Of a stretch of 64,000 bases of DNA, positions 1-9,623 are shown piece by piece; the stretch's first letter is position 1, and each line of letters starts with the position of its first letter. The translations under genes were made by a program, and so were the position numbers. The stretch is from the NCBI RefSeq assembly GCF_004342915.1, contig NZ_SLWL01000001.1, forward strand, positions 434,001-498,000, read 5' to 3'. The notes under the pieces were generated by a model. That model saw only the letters and a list, made by a program, of their open reading frames with translations, had not been told where the DNA came from and did not search any database. Origin of the DNA: Camelimonas lactis (GTDB taxonomy: Bacteria; Pseudomonadota; Alphaproteobacteria; Rhizobiales; Beijerinckiaceae).

Positions 1-1221
1 GAAGGCGTCAAACCGCGCCCGCCGCGCCCGCAGCTCCGCCCATGGCGAATGGCGCGCCAGAGCGGTGGCGGCGCGGCCGAGCCTGCGGCTGGCGGCGTCG
101 ATCTGGCGGGCGCTGGCGGAGGTCAGCCGAGTCGCGGCCAGATCGAGCCGTTGCCGGGGCCCTTCCAGCGCCGCCTGGGGGCGCGGCAGGGCGCGGGCGA
201 GGGCGCGCAGCGCGTCGTGGCGATGGCGCGACAGCCGGCTGGCGGCGGCGTGATGACGGCGGGTGAGGTCGCCGAGTTGCGCCAGCAGCTCCATGCGCAC
301 CGGCACCACCTTTTCGGCGGCGGCCGTAGGGGTGGGCGCGCGCAGGTCGGCGGCGTGGTCGATCAGCGTCCAGTCGGTTTCGTGGCCGACGGCCGAGACC
401 AGCGGAATCATGCTGTCAGCGGCGGCGCGCACCACCGCCTCGTCGTTGAAGCCCCACAGATCTTCCAGCGAGCCGCCGCCGCGGGCGACGATCAGCACGT
501 CCGGCCGTGGCAACGCCGCGTCCGGCGGCCCTTCCGGCAGGGCGTTGAAGCCATGGATGGCGGCGGCGACCCCGGCGGCGCTGCCGTCGCCCTGCACCCG
601 CACGGGCCAGACGATGACGCGGCGGGGAAAGCGATCTTCCAGCCGGTGCAGGATGTCGCGGATCACCGCCCCGGTGGGCGAGGTGATGACGCCGATCACC
701 CGGGGCAGGAATGGCGGAATCTGTTTGCGCGCTTCATCGAACAGCCCCTCCGCCGCCAGCTTGCGCCGCCGCTCTTCCAGCAGGGCCATGAGCGCGCCGA
801 CGCCGGCCGGCTCCAGATGCTCCACGACGATCTGGTATTTGGACTGGCCGGGGAAGGTGGTGACGCGCCCGGTGGCGATCACCTCCATGCCTTCCTCAGG
901 GCGCACGCGCAGCCGCCCGAACACGCCCTTCCAGATCACCGCATCAATGCGGGCCCCATCGTCCTTCAGGCAGAAATAGCAATGGCCAGACGCATGCGGG
1001 CCGCGATAGCCGCTGACCTCGCCGCGCAGGCGCACATGACCGAACTGGTCCTCCAGCGTCCGCTTCATGGCGCCGGACAGGCTGGAGACGGTCCATTCGT
1101 GGGCGTTCGAGCCGCCATCCGCCGGGGGAGCAACGCTGAACAGGCTGTCGTCGGCCGACGGGCTGGAGCGGGGGGCGCGTGAGGAGGTTCTGGGGATGCG
1201 GGGCGGAGCCATGGCGGCCAT
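1..1221 (-). CDS. xseA: Exodeoxyribonuclease VII large subunit (partial, C-terminus outside window)
   Basis: The minus-strand frame is open from 1221 to the window edge (407 codons). XseA with XseB forms exonuclease VII, which degrades single-stranded DNA to oligonucleotides in the cytoplasm. The N-terminal OB-fold region reads [15 protein letters not shown] followed by [12 protein letters not shown], and the central part holds [18 protein letters not shown] and [17 protein letters not shown], all hallmarks of the family. ATG at 1221 and ATG at 1212 are both possible starts in the same frame. It diverges from serA across a 186-bp spacer. In many Hyphomicrobiales xseA lies close to purD; here about 8 kb separates them. 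The family call is secure and the exact start is uncertain. Confidence 0.95.
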   Translation of the reverse strand, partial: MAAMAPPRIPRTSSRAPRSSPSADDSLFSVAPPADGGSNAHEWTVSSLSGAMKRTLEDQFGHVRLRGEVSGYRGPHASGHCYFCLKDDGARIDAVIWKGVFGRLRVRPEEGMEVIATGRVTTFPGQSKYQIVVEHLEPAGVGALMALLEERRRKLAAEGLFDEARKQIPPFLPRVIGVITSPTGAVIRDILHRLEDRFPRRVIVWPVRVQGDGSAAGVAAAIHGFNALPEGPPDAALPRPDVLIVARGGGSLEDLWGFNDEAVVRAAADSMIPLVSAVGHETDWTLIDHAADLRAPTPTAAAEKVVPVRMELLAQLGDLTRRHHAAASRLSRHRHDALRALARALPRPQAALEGPRQRLDLAATRLTSASARQIDAASRRLGRAATALARHSPWAELRARRARFDAF

Positions 1222-1299
1222 TGTAGCTGGCCGGACGGCGCCCTGAACAGCCCGCAAACCGGGCGCGCGCCCGGCTATGGAAGGCGCCGGGCGCGCGCC

Positions 1300-1327
1300 G
1301 CGACAAAATTCCGGGAATTTTTGTCGC
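1300..1327. repeat. Imperfect 28-bp palindrome between xseA and serA
   Basis: The arms GCGACAAAATTCC (1300-1312) and GGAATTTTTGTCGC (1314-1327) are inverted copies differing by one inserted base. The site lies 81 bp before the serA start and 79 bp from the xseA start. GC-rich palindromic tracts sit just before it (about 1258-1299). It could be an operator or a small hairpin; the sequence does not decide. Confidence 0.5.
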
Positions 1328-1407
1328 CAGGGTGCTATTCAGCCAACGCGCCCCCAATGGCGCGCCTTATTCTTGCGTCCCTCACGCATCGCCCAGGAGA
1401 CGAGCCC

Positions 1408-2646
1408 ATGTCCCGCCAGTTGTCCCTCGCCAAAGACAAGATTCGCGTCCTGTTGCTGGAGGGGATCAGCGACACGGCGGTCGATCTGATGCGCGCCGCC
1501 GGCTACACCAATCTGGAGCGGCTGACCACGGCGCTCGACGGCGAGGACCTGCGCAAGGCGCTGGAAGGCGTGCGCCTCGTCGGCGTCCGCTCACGCACCC
1601 AGCTCACCGCCGAGGTGATCGGCGCCGCCGACCGGCTCATCGCCATCGGCTGCTTCAGCGTCGGCACCAACCAGGTGAACCTGCCGGCCGCCGCGGCCCG
1701 GGGCGTGCCGGTGTTCAACGCGCCGTTCTCCAACACCCGCTCGGTGGCGGAACTGACCATCGGCGAGATCATCATGCTGATGCGCCGCATCCCGGAGCGC
1801 TCGACCGGCGCGCACGCCGGCAAATGGGACAAGTCGGCCACCGGCAGCTATGAGGTGCGCGGCAAGACCCTGGGCATCGTCGGTTACGGCAATATCGGCA
1901 GCCAGCTGTCGCACCTCGGCGAAGCGCTGGGCATGCGGGTGATCTACCACGACCAGACCGACCGCCTGCGCTACGGCAACACCGAGCCGGTGGAAACCCT
2001 GCAGGAACTGCTGGGGCAGAGCGACGTGGTTTCCCTGCACGTGCCCGACACGCCGGCCACCCGCAACATGATCGGCGAAGCGGAAATCCGCGCCATGAAG
2101 CCGGGCGCCTACCTCATCAACAACGCCCGCGGCAAGGTGGTGGACATCGACGCCCTGGCCGCCGCCCTCAGCGACGGGCATCTGGCCGGCGCAGCCATCG
2201 ATGTGTTCCCGGTGGAGCCGGGCTCCAACAGGGAGGCGTTCGTCTCGCCATTGCAGGGGCTGCCCAACGTCATCCTGACGCCGCACATTGGCGGCTCGAC
2301 CCAGGAGGCGCAGGAGCGCATTGGCGCCGAGGTGGCGCGCAAGTTGGTGGAGTATTCCGACGTGGGCTCGACGCTCGGCGCCGTGAACTTCCCCCAGGTG
2401 CAACTGCCGCCAACCCCGCGCGGCGCCCGCTTCATCCACGTGCACCGCAACGTTCCCGGCGTGATGCTGCGAATCAACGAGGTGTTCTCCAGCCACAAGC
2501 TGAATGTCTCGGCCCAGTATCTGCAGACCTCGGGCGATATCGGCTATGTGGTGCTCGACGCGGAAGGCGATGGCGATCACAAGACGGCGGCGCTGGGCGA
2601 TCTGCGCGGCATCGACGGCACCATCCGGGCGCGTTTGCTGTACTGA
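1408..2646 (+). CDS. serA: D-3-phosphoglycerate dehydrogenase
   Basis: This enzyme oxidises 3-phosphoglycerate to 3-phosphohydroxypyruvate with NAD, the first step of serine synthesis. The 412-residue product is collinear with E. coli SerA (410 residues): KDKI near the start, GTNQV, NAPFSNTRSVAEL, the Rossmann loop GIVGYGNIG at about 156-164, catalytic regions NNARGK and TPHIGGSTQEAQE, and a C-terminal ACT domain from about 340 ending in RARLLY. It is therefore the short SerA form with a serine-sensing ACT domain, not the long form with an extra intervening domain. ATG 1408 is chosen because AGGAGA lies 8 bases upstream and the length fits; an upstream in-frame extension to 1321 lacks a ribosome site. 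It appears monocistronic. Confidence 0.97.
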   Translation: MSRQLSLAKDKIRVLLLEGISDTAVDLMRAAGYTNLERLTTALDGEDLRKALEGVRLVGVRSRTQLTAEVIGAADRLIAIGCFSVGTNQVNLPAAAARGVPVFNAPFSNTRSVAELTIGEIIMLMRRIPERSTGAHAGKWDKSATGSYEVRGKTLGIVGYGNIGSQLSHLGEALGMRVIYHDQTDRLRYGNTEPVETLQELLGQSDVVSLHVPDTPATRNMIGEAEIRAMKPGAYLINNARGKVVDIDALAAALSDGHLAGAAIDVFPVEPGSNREAFVSPLQGLPNVILTPHIGGSTQEAQERIGAEVARKLVEYSDVGSTLGAVNFPQVQLPPTPRGARFIHVHRNVPGVMLRINEVFSSHKLNVSAQYLQTSGDIGYVVLDAEGDGDHKTAALGDLRGIDGTIRARLLY

Positions 2647-2751
2647 GGTTGACGCGGAGCGTCTGGCCGCGAGCCGTCGCGACGTTGTGGTCGGCGCGCT
2701 CCGGCTGGAGCAGGCTGACCTGCCGCGCGGCAGATGCGCGGCGTGAAAAGG

Positions 2752-2783
2752 CGTGGATGGCCGGGGCAAGCCCGGCCATGACG
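2752..2783. repeat. REP-like palindrome downstream of serA
   Basis: A perfect 9-bp stem ATGGCCGGG / CCCGGCCAT (2757-2765 and 2771-2779) encloses GCAAG, with GTGG before and GACG after. From memory, palindromes of this type (GGATGGCCGGG-loop-CCCGGCCATGACG) are dispersed in intergenic DNA of many Rhizobiales genomes. It lies between the convergent serA and alkyltransferase genes and could also act as a bidirectional transcription end. Confidence 0.55.
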
Positions 2784-2845
2784 TTTTGGGGCGGCGCCCC
2801 ATGGCGGCGGGCGACGCGCTGACGGCAGCGTGAATACGTCCCGCT

Positions 2846-3478
2846 TTATCCAGGTTCGCTCAGCATGGCGAACAGGGGCAGCGCCGACAGGGGGTCTCCC
2901 GCTTTTTTGTCGCCGCGTTTTGGTTTGTCGCTGAAGCCTGCGCCTTCGTGGGTCAACAGCCAGCGTTTGCGGGCGAGGCCGCCGGCGTAGCCGGTGAGTG
3001 AACCATCGGCGCCGATCACCCGGTGGCAGGGCACGACGACGCCGATGGGGTTGGCGCCGTTGGCGAGGCCCACCGCCCGCACCGCCGTGGGCGGGGCGCC
3101 GATCATCGCCGCCAGCTGGCCATAACTGCGGGTTTCTCCGGCGGGAATCAGCCGTAGGCCCGCCCACACCCGGCGCTGGAACGGCGTGCCGTTGGTGGCG
3201 ACGCGGATGGCGTCGATGGCCGCGATGTCGCCGCCGAAATAGGCGTCGAGCGCATGGGCGAGGTCCGGCGGCGTCGCGCCGGTTTCGGGTTCGATGGGGC
3301 CGTAATGGCGCGCCAGCAGCCGGCGCATGCGCCCGTCATAGCCTTCCCAGTCGAACACCCGCAGGGCGCCGGTTTCATCGCAGATCAGCAGCGCCATGCC
3401 GGCGGGCGTTGGCCACTGCGACAGAACCAGGCGTTGCGGCGCCGGCGCTGCGGACGGTGTTTCCACGACAGGCTGCAT
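2846..3478 (-). CDS. ogt: Methylated-DNA--[protein]-cysteine S-methyltransferase
   Basis: This suicide repair protein transfers alkyl groups from O6-alkylguanine to its own cysteine. The acceptor motif PCHRVIG lies at about residue 150, preceded by the helix-turn-helix region TPFQRRVWAGLRLIPAGETRSYGQLA and followed by the family-typical SLTGYAGGLARKRWLL. The 210-residue length is on the long side because of a roughly 30-residue charged tail after HEGAG. ATG 3478 has GGAGA upstream; a longer reading to 3529 has no ribosome site. Ogt versus Ada C-domain cannot be separated with certainty, but there is no AraC-type Ada domain, so an Ogt/MGMT-type enzyme is preferred. Confidence 0.93.
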   Translation of the reverse strand: MQPVVETPSAAPAPQRLVLSQWPTPAGMALLICDETGALRVFDWEGYDGRMRRLLARHYGPIEPETGATPPDLAHALDAYFGGDIAAIDAIRVATNGTPFQRRVWAGLRLIPAGETRSYGQLAAMIGAPPTAVRAVGLANGANPIGVVVPCHRVIGADGSLTGYAGGLARKRWLLTHEGAGFSDKPKRGDKKAGDPLSALPLFAMLSEPG

Positions 3479-3637
3479 GGGACGTGTCTCCGGGTTGGCG
3501 CGCCTCCAGGTCAGGCGGGGACACAACAACAGACGCAGATGGCGGGAGCAAGTCGCGTCATCGCGCGGTGGGAGGGCTGCCGGCCGGGCCTGCGTCCCGC
3601 CGTTATGGGCGGCCGGCTTCCGGCAGTCGCTGGCGCC

Positions 3638-5137
<1,500 letters not shown>

Positions 5138-5182
5138 GGTTCGGACCTCCCTGACCCCGCCTTGCCGGCATCGGTTGCGCTG

Positions 5183-5722
5183 TTATTGCAGCGGTTTTTC
5201 GTAATTGGTGTCGATGTCCGTCAGGCCGCGCAGCGCCGCTGCGCGTTTGATCAGTTCGGAGACGCCCTGCAGCGTCAGCAGAAAGAAGCCGGCGGGCAAA
5301 ACCAGCTTTGCCGGCCACAGGATCAGGCCGCCGGCGTTCAGCGAATATTCGCCCGAGAACCAGGAGGTGAGAAAAAAACGCCAGCAGATAATGGTGAGAA
5401 ATATGGTGACCGGCAGCAGAAACACCGTCAGGCCGATGGCGTCGATCCACAGTCGCGCCCGCTGCGACACCGAGCCGTAAATCACGTCGACGCGCACATG
5501 CTCGTTGCAGGCGAGGGTCCATGATGCGCCAAACAGCACCATGGCGCCGAACATGTACCACTGGATTTCGAGCCAGCCGTTCGAGCTGTAGTGGAACAGG
5601 TAGCGCACCGTAGCGTTGCCGGCGCTGATGAGCACGCTGAGCAGCACCAGCCAGCTCGCCACATAGCCCAGCCAGCGGCTGAGCTGATCGATGCCCCTGC
5701 TCAGAACCAACAGGCCCTGCAT
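5183..5722 (-). CDS. TRAP transporter small permease (DctQ family)
   Basis: The 179-residue, four-helix membrane protein partners the DctM subunit encoded just downstream. Segments WLVLLSVLISAGNATVRY, EIQWYMFGAMVLFGASWTL, IGLTVFLLPVTIFLTIICW and a final helix before LQGVSELIKR match the DctQ layout; the EIQW and HVRVDV motifs are characteristic. ATG 5722 has a strong GGGAGG upstream, so this is the first gene of a two-gene operon. No DctP/TAXI solute-binding gene is adjacent on either side, so the binding protein must be encoded elsewhere or be lost. Confidence 0.92.
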   Translation of the reverse strand: MQGLLVLSRGIDQLSRWLGYVASWLVLLSVLISAGNATVRYLFHYSSNGWLEIQWYMFGAMVLFGASWTLACNEHVRVDVIYGSVSQRARLWIDAIGLTVFLLPVTIFLTIICWRFFLTSWFSGEYSLNAGGLILWPAKLVLPAGFFLLTLQGVSELIKRAAALRGLTDIDTNYEKPLQ

Positions 5723-6009
5723 GGTCGCCTCCCTGAACGAGGCTCCGGGCGGTTGCGCCGGAGACGGGCGTCAAGTTACTGTATTTATATGTTTTTCTAC
5801 GGCAGGCGGCTGCCCGCTGTGTCGGAATCACGACCACGACGCCCCAAAAGGGGGGCCTGGTCGACGATTCTGGAGTAGCGGATTCCGTTGCGATCGCAAC
5901 CAAGACTTTTGGCATAGGCGGCGCAGGCGGCAGGTATTGGGGTCGCGAATACGCAAGGTGCGGCGGCGAATACCTGGGGGCTGACGGCCAGCCTTTCGCT
6001 CTGGCGGCG
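5723..6009. other. Non-coding spacer
   Basis: This lies between the divergent TRAP operon and the M20 peptidase gene. I see no supported gene or RNA; long frames here are low-complexity shadows. The region must carry the promoters of both flanking units, but no convincing -35/-10 pair is visible. Confidence 0.5.
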
Positions 6010-6099
6010 CCCCGCCTGACAGCCCCGCCTGACAGCCCCGGCTGGCGAAGCGCCTGGCGACACGTCCTGGCAAAGCGTCCTGGTAAAGCGTCTTGGCAA
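6010..6099. repeat. Degenerate 13-bp tandem array (about seven units)
   Basis: Units of 13 bp (one of 12) run head to tail: CCCCGCCTGACAG twice exactly (6010-6022, 6023-6035), then CCCCGGCTGGCGA, AGCGCCTGGCGA, CACGTCCTGGCAA, AGCGTCCTGGTAA and AGCGTCTTGGCAA (to 6099). Later units share a CGTCCTGGCAA-like core. The array ends 64 bp before the peptidase start codon. Confidence 0.75.
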
Positions 6100-6163
6100 C
6101 GCGGGGTGCGACGCGCCATGGTTGGGCAGCCGGGCGCGCCCGGAAACAGCAGGGAGAAACGCC

Positions 6164-7294
6164 GTGAACTTCGCCGGATTGCCGTTCGACGCTGAAACCA
6201 TGCTGCAGGGCCTGATTCCATGGGTCATGTGCGAAAGCCCCACCCACGACGCCGCCGCCGTCAACGCCATGCTGGACCTGGCCAGCATTGATCTGGCGGC
6301 GATGGGGGCGACCATCGAGCGAATTCCCGGCCGGATGGGTTTCGCCGGGTGTGTCCGGGCGCGGTTTCCGCATCCGCGCTTCGGCGAGCCTGGCGTTCTG
6401 ATCGCCGGCCATTTCGATACGGTGCACCCGCTGGGGACGTTGCAGCGCCTGCCGGTGCGGCGCGAGGGCGACATCTGCTACGGCCCGGGCATCATGGACA
6501 TGAAGAGCGGCAACTACCTGGCGCTGGAGGCGATTCGCCAGCTCGCCCGCGCCGGCTGGCAGACGCCGCTGCCGGTGACGGTGCTGTTCACGCCGGATGA
6601 GGAAGTGGGCACGCCCAGCGCCCGCGAACTGGTCGAGCAGGAGGCGGCGCGTAACCGCTATGTGCTCGTGCCGGAGCCGTCGCTGACCGATAATGGCGTG
6701 GTGACAGGGCGTTACGCCATCGCCCGCTTCAATCTGCACGCCGAGGGACGCCCCAGCCACGCCGGCGCCCAGCTCTCCGCCGGCCGCTCGGCGATTCGCG
6801 AAATGGCCCGGCGGATTCTCGACATCGAGGCGATGACCACGCGCGATTGCACCTTCAGCGTCGGCGTCATCAACGGTGGCGAATGGGTGAATTGCGTGCC
6901 GTCCGCCTGCACTGGCCAGGCGCTGAGCATGGCGCGCCGGCAGGCGGATCTGGACGCCGGCGTCGCCGCCATGCTGGCGATGAGCGGGGAGAGCGACGGC
7001 GCCCGTTTCACCGTGACTCGCGGCGTCACCCGGCCGGTGTGGGAGCCGGACGCCTGCGGCATGGCGCTGTACGAGCGGGCGAAAGCCATCGCCGCCGATC
7101 TTGGTTTCGACCTGCCGCACGCCAGCCAGGGCGGCGGCTCGGACGGCAATTTCACCGGCGCCATGGGCATTCCCACCCTCGACGGCCTCGGCGCCCTGGG
7201 CGCCAACGCCCATACGCTGAACGAACACATCGTGGTGAGTTCGCTGGCGACCCGGGGGAGACTGTTTGCCGGATTGCTGGCGACGCTGGACTGA
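6164..7294 (+). CDS. M20 family metallopeptidase (glutamate carboxypeptidase-like)
   Basis: This is a zinc-dependent exopeptidase/deacylase of the M20 family, nearest in pattern to carboxypeptidase G2-type enzymes. Metal and catalytic motifs appear in order: GHFDTVHP at about 82-89, the bridging aspartate in GPGIMDMKSGN, the catalytic and metal glutamates in TPDEEVGTPSA at about 146, a metal ligand near VPEPS, and the C-terminal histidine in GANAHTLNEH. The dimerisation lid lies between, with EGRPSHAG. GTG 6164 is preferred over a TTG at 6122 because AGGGAGA sits 6 bases upstream; that gives 376 residues, normal for the family. There is no signal peptide, so it is probably cytoplasmic. The substrate is unknown. 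Confidence 0.92.
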   Translation: MNFAGLPFDAETMLQGLIPWVMCESPTHDAAAVNAMLDLASIDLAAMGATIERIPGRMGFAGCVRARFPHPRFGEPGVLIAGHFDTVHPLGTLQRLPVRREGDICYGPGIMDMKSGNYLALEAIRQLARAGWQTPLPVTVLFTPDEEVGTPSARELVEQEAARNRYVLVPEPSLTDNGVVTGRYAIARFNLHAEGRPSHAGAQLSAGRSAIREMARRILDIEAMTTRDCTFSVGVINGGEWVNCVPSACTGQALSMARRQADLDAGVAAMLAMSGESDGARFTVTRGVTRPVWEPDACGMALYERAKAIAADLGFDLPHASQGGGSDGNFTGAMGIPTLDGLGALGANAHTLNEHIVVSSLATRGRLFAGLLATLD

Positions 7295-7430
7295 TCCCGT
7301 CGGCAGTAACAAGGAGCTTCAACGCGATCTCCGGTTGGACGCTGCGGCTCCCGGAGGGCAACGCGCCGGCAGGGCGTCGCCGCCGCGCCCGGCAGAATCC
7401 GGCGGGAATGGCGCTGGTCTTTGATGGCCT

Positions 7431-7465
7431 TGATCTTCAGGCGCTGATCTTCAGGCGCTGATCTT
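7431..7465. repeat. 14-bp tandem duplication
   Basis: TGATCTTCAGGCGC occurs twice exactly (7431-7444, 7445-7458) followed by a partial third copy TGATCTT (7459-7465), in the spacer between the M20 peptidase gene and slyX. Confidence 0.85.
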
Positions 7466-7559
7466 GGCCGCGTGGGCCGGCGCATATATGGGTCAGGGCG
7501 TGGCGGGGAGCCAGCTTCCGGTTCCGCGCCCGTCAGCCCTGCATTGAGGAAACGCGGCC

Positions 7560-7766
7560 ATGACTGGCGAAGAACGCCTGACCGAGCTTGAAATCCGCAT
7601 CGCCGAGCAGGAGAAAACCATCGAGGATCTGTCGTCGGTGCTGGCTGAGCAGTGGAAAACCATTGATCAGCTGGGCAAAAAGCTGAACGCGCTGACCAGC
7701 CGCTTCCTGCTGCTGGAAGAGCAGACCGCGCCGGATACGCCGGTAACGAAGCCGCCGCACTGGTAG
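7560..7766 (+). CDS. slyX: SlyX family protein
   Basis: The small 68-residue protein is almost entirely a predicted coiled coil: ERLTELEIRIAEQEKTIEDLS then AEQWKTIDQLGKKLNALTSRF. It ends in KPPHW, matching the conserved KPPHY-type SlyX terminus. The molecular role is not established. GAGGAAA lies upstream of ATG 7560. The 265-bp spacer before it carries a 14-bp tandem duplication. It is convergent with the VOC gene. Confidence 0.9.
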   Translation: MTGEERLTELEIRIAEQEKTIEDLSSVLAEQWKTIDQLGKKLNALTSRFLLLEEQTAPDTPVTKPPHW

Positions 7767-7817
7767 GCGGCGGCGATCATCGGGTTGTGACAGCCGCGCC
7801 GGCGCGCGTTGCGCCGG

Positions 7818-8165
7818 TCAGGTCGCGGACCAGACGGCGAGTTCGGTTCCGCCGGGTTCGCGGAACTGGAAACGACGGCCGCCGGGGAAGTCAAAGATAT
7901 CCGCGGTGACGACGCCGCCGGCGGCTTTTACCCGGGCCAGGGCGGCTTCGAGATCGTCGGTTTTCAGGATCACCAGCGGCGGCGCAAGGCTGGCCCGGGC
8001 GACGCCGCCGTCAAGTCCGGCGCCATCAAGCGCCTGATAATCCGGACCATAATCGACGAAATTCCAACCGAAGGCGTTGGTGAAGAAAGCCGTGGTGGCG
8101 GCGACGTCGGGCGAGGAAAACTCCACATAGTCGATGGCGAGTTTCGCTGGTGTGGCGTCTGGCAT
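7818..8165 (-). CDS. VOC (glyoxalase/bleomycin-resistance fold) family protein
   Basis: The 115-residue single-module vicinal-oxygen-chelate protein begins KLAIDYVEFSSPDVAATTAFF, the standard first beta strand and helix, and ends with FDFPGGRRFQFREPGGTELAVWS, the typical metal-side strand. ATG 8165 is fixed by GGAGG five bases upstream, so longer readings toward 8417 are discarded. VOC proteins include glyoxalase I, dioxygenases and resistance proteins; nothing here picks out a substrate. It diverges from a DsbA-like gene. Confidence 0.9.
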   Translation of the reverse strand: MPDATPAKLAIDYVEFSSPDVAATTAFFTNAFGWNFVDYGPDYQALDGAGLDGGVARASLAPPLVILKTDDLEAALARVKAAGGVVTADIFDFPGGRRFQFREPGGTELAVWSAT

Positions 8166-8326
8166 GGAAACCTCCAGAGTTTGGGCGGCGGCCGCCGCCT
8201 GTTGCGCAACTGAAAACCATGATGACCGGCCATGGTTGTGCGCGACACGACCACGCCGCATTGTCCTGTGCATAGACGTTTTGTGTATCGACCGGGCGAT
8301 TGGGCGTGCTGGAAGGGTTTGACGTG

Positions 8327-9085
8327 ATGATGTGGGTGAGCCGGCGGACAGCGTTGCTCGGGGGGCTGGGGGCGCTTTTCGCTGTAGGCGCGCGGGCCCA
8401 GGCAAGCGGCCAGACAAGCGGCCAGGGGGCGGATCACTGGTACGACCTGAAGGACCGGGACGGGGCGCCGTTGCCCAACATGCGGCTGCCGGTGGAGCTG
8501 ACCTCTGAGATCGAGCGTCTGCCCGGGATGTTCTGGATGGGCGCCGCCCAGCCGGACGTCACCATCATTGAAGTTTACGATTATAACTGCCCGTGGTGCC
8601 ACGCGACGGCGCGCGACCTGCATGCGTTGATGGCGGATGCGGACGATGTGCGCGTCGGCTTCATGAACAATCCGATCCTCTCGCCCGCCTCGGCCCAGGC
8701 CGCGAAAGTGGAGATGGCGCTGCTGCGAACCATGGGGCCGCAGGTTGCCTATGATTTTTACCGGGCAATGTTCTCGCGCAAGGGCCGCGCCGACGGCGCC
8801 GCGGCGCTGGCCGCCGCCCGGGTGGTGATGGACGGGCGGCGCAGCGAAACCACGGAAGGCAAGAAAAACGGCGCGACCTTCGCCAATGTCCAGCGCGCCG
8901 CCGATGACGAAAAGACCGTCCAGGCGTTGCAGGCGCAGATGAAACTCGCCGCGTCGCTGGGCATGTCGGCGACGCCGTCGTTCATCACCGGCGGCGTCGG
9001 CATTCAGGGATATCCCGGCCCCAAAACCCTGGGCCGCATCATCGCCGCCATGCGCGATTGCGAGGAGCCGGTCTGCAAGGGATGA
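8327..9085 (+). CDS. Exported DsbA-like thioredoxin-fold protein (CPWC)
   Basis: This is a predicted periplasmic thiol-disulfide oxidoreductase. An N-terminal signal with SRRTALLGGLGALFAVGARAQA suggests export, possibly by the Tat route. The redox motif is C88-P-W-C91 in VYDYNCPWCHATARDL, and a cis-proline loop SATPSFI lies near 224. In the mature N-terminus a 12-bp in-frame tandem duplication (8403-8426) encodes SGQTSGQ. ATG 8327 (or GTG 8324) follows GGAAGGG. The second DsbA homologue in this window (44292-44933) has CSHC instead. The electron partner is unknown; there is no DsbB or DsbD neighbour. Confidence 0.88.
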   Translation: MMWVSRRTALLGGLGALFAVGARAQASGQTSGQGADHWYDLKDRDGAPLPNMRLPVELTSEIERLPGMFWMGAAQPDVTIIEVYDYNCPWCHATARDLHALMADADDVRVGFMNNPILSPASAQAAKVEMALLRTMGPQVAYDFYRAMFSRKGRADGAAALAAARVVMDGRRSETTEGKKNGATFANVQRAADDEKTVQALQAQMKLAASLGMSATPSFITGGVGIQGYPGPKTLGRIIAAMRDCEEPVCKG

Positions 9086-9114
9086 GCGGGGAGCCAGGCG
9101 GCGTTTCCGCGCCC

Positions 9115-9168
9115 CTTTTCACGCCCTCTTTTCACGCCCTTTGGCCGCGCTCCTTGCCGCGCTCCTTG
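9115..9168. repeat. Two adjacent tandem duplications (13 bp and 12 bp)
   Basis: CTTTTCACGCCCT is repeated exactly at 9115-9127 and 9128-9140. Four bases later CCGCGCTCCTTG is repeated exactly at 9145-9156 and 9157-9168. Both lie in the spacer after the DsbA-like gene. Confidence 0.9.
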
Positions 9169-9258
9169 TCGTTCCACGGACGTGGCCCGGAACGGATGGG
9201 GCGGGAGCACCCTTCCTGATCGCTCTGCAATTCCTTCAGCATCAACGGGTTTCCAGCC

Positions 9259-9354
9259 CTATATCCTGGCCGCCACGATAATGGCGATGACGATCAGCGC
9301 CCAGCCAATCGGCGTTGCGAAGATGATGGAGCCGGCCGTCCTGATCACGTTCAT
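9259..9354 (-). CDS. Small single-pass membrane peptide (31 aa), unrecognised
   Basis: A short minus-strand frame starts ATG at 9354 and ends TAG at 9259. It encodes MNVIRTAGSIIFATPIGW followed by ALIVIAIIVAARI, a single strongly hydrophobic segment with basic flanks. GGGGAA sits four to five bases upstream of the ATG. It occupies the otherwise empty region between the DsbA-like gene and purD, on the opposite strand to both. I do not recognise a family. Chance is a real alternative at this length; the ribosome site and a clean transmembrane helix are the support. Confidence 0.45.
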   Translation of the reverse strand: MNVIRTAGSIIFATPIGWALIVIAIIVAARI

Positions 9355-9623
9355 GTCGTTCCCCGAAAGCAATCCTGCTTCCTGGGATGATGGACAGATG
9401 GTCCATATCCGTAGGTGTGGCCCGGCACATCGGCTCCGGGCCGGCGCATGCGACAAGGGGGAGGGATGTGCGGTCGCCGCCAGGACAAGAACCGCCATGG
9501 CATGAACCACCGCAGGGAACCATATGGGCCCTATGGGAATGAACCGCGTGGGCGCGGAGAATCGCGTGGGGCGGAGCGCGCGAGCGCTATTCATTATCCG
9601 GCAGTTTCTTTATAAGCGCGGCC

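Noticed and set aside
944-1357. 137-codon minus-strand frame over the xseA 5-prime end
   Set aside because: Out of frame with the recognisable xseA product and compositionally a shadow.
2846-3529. Longer start for the alkyltransferase at 3529
   Set aside because: No ribosome site and 17 unrelated residues; ATG 3478 has GGAGA at good spacing.
6010-6099. The 13-bp array as a CRISPR
   Set aside because: Units are contiguous without spacers and too short; no cas genes are nearby.
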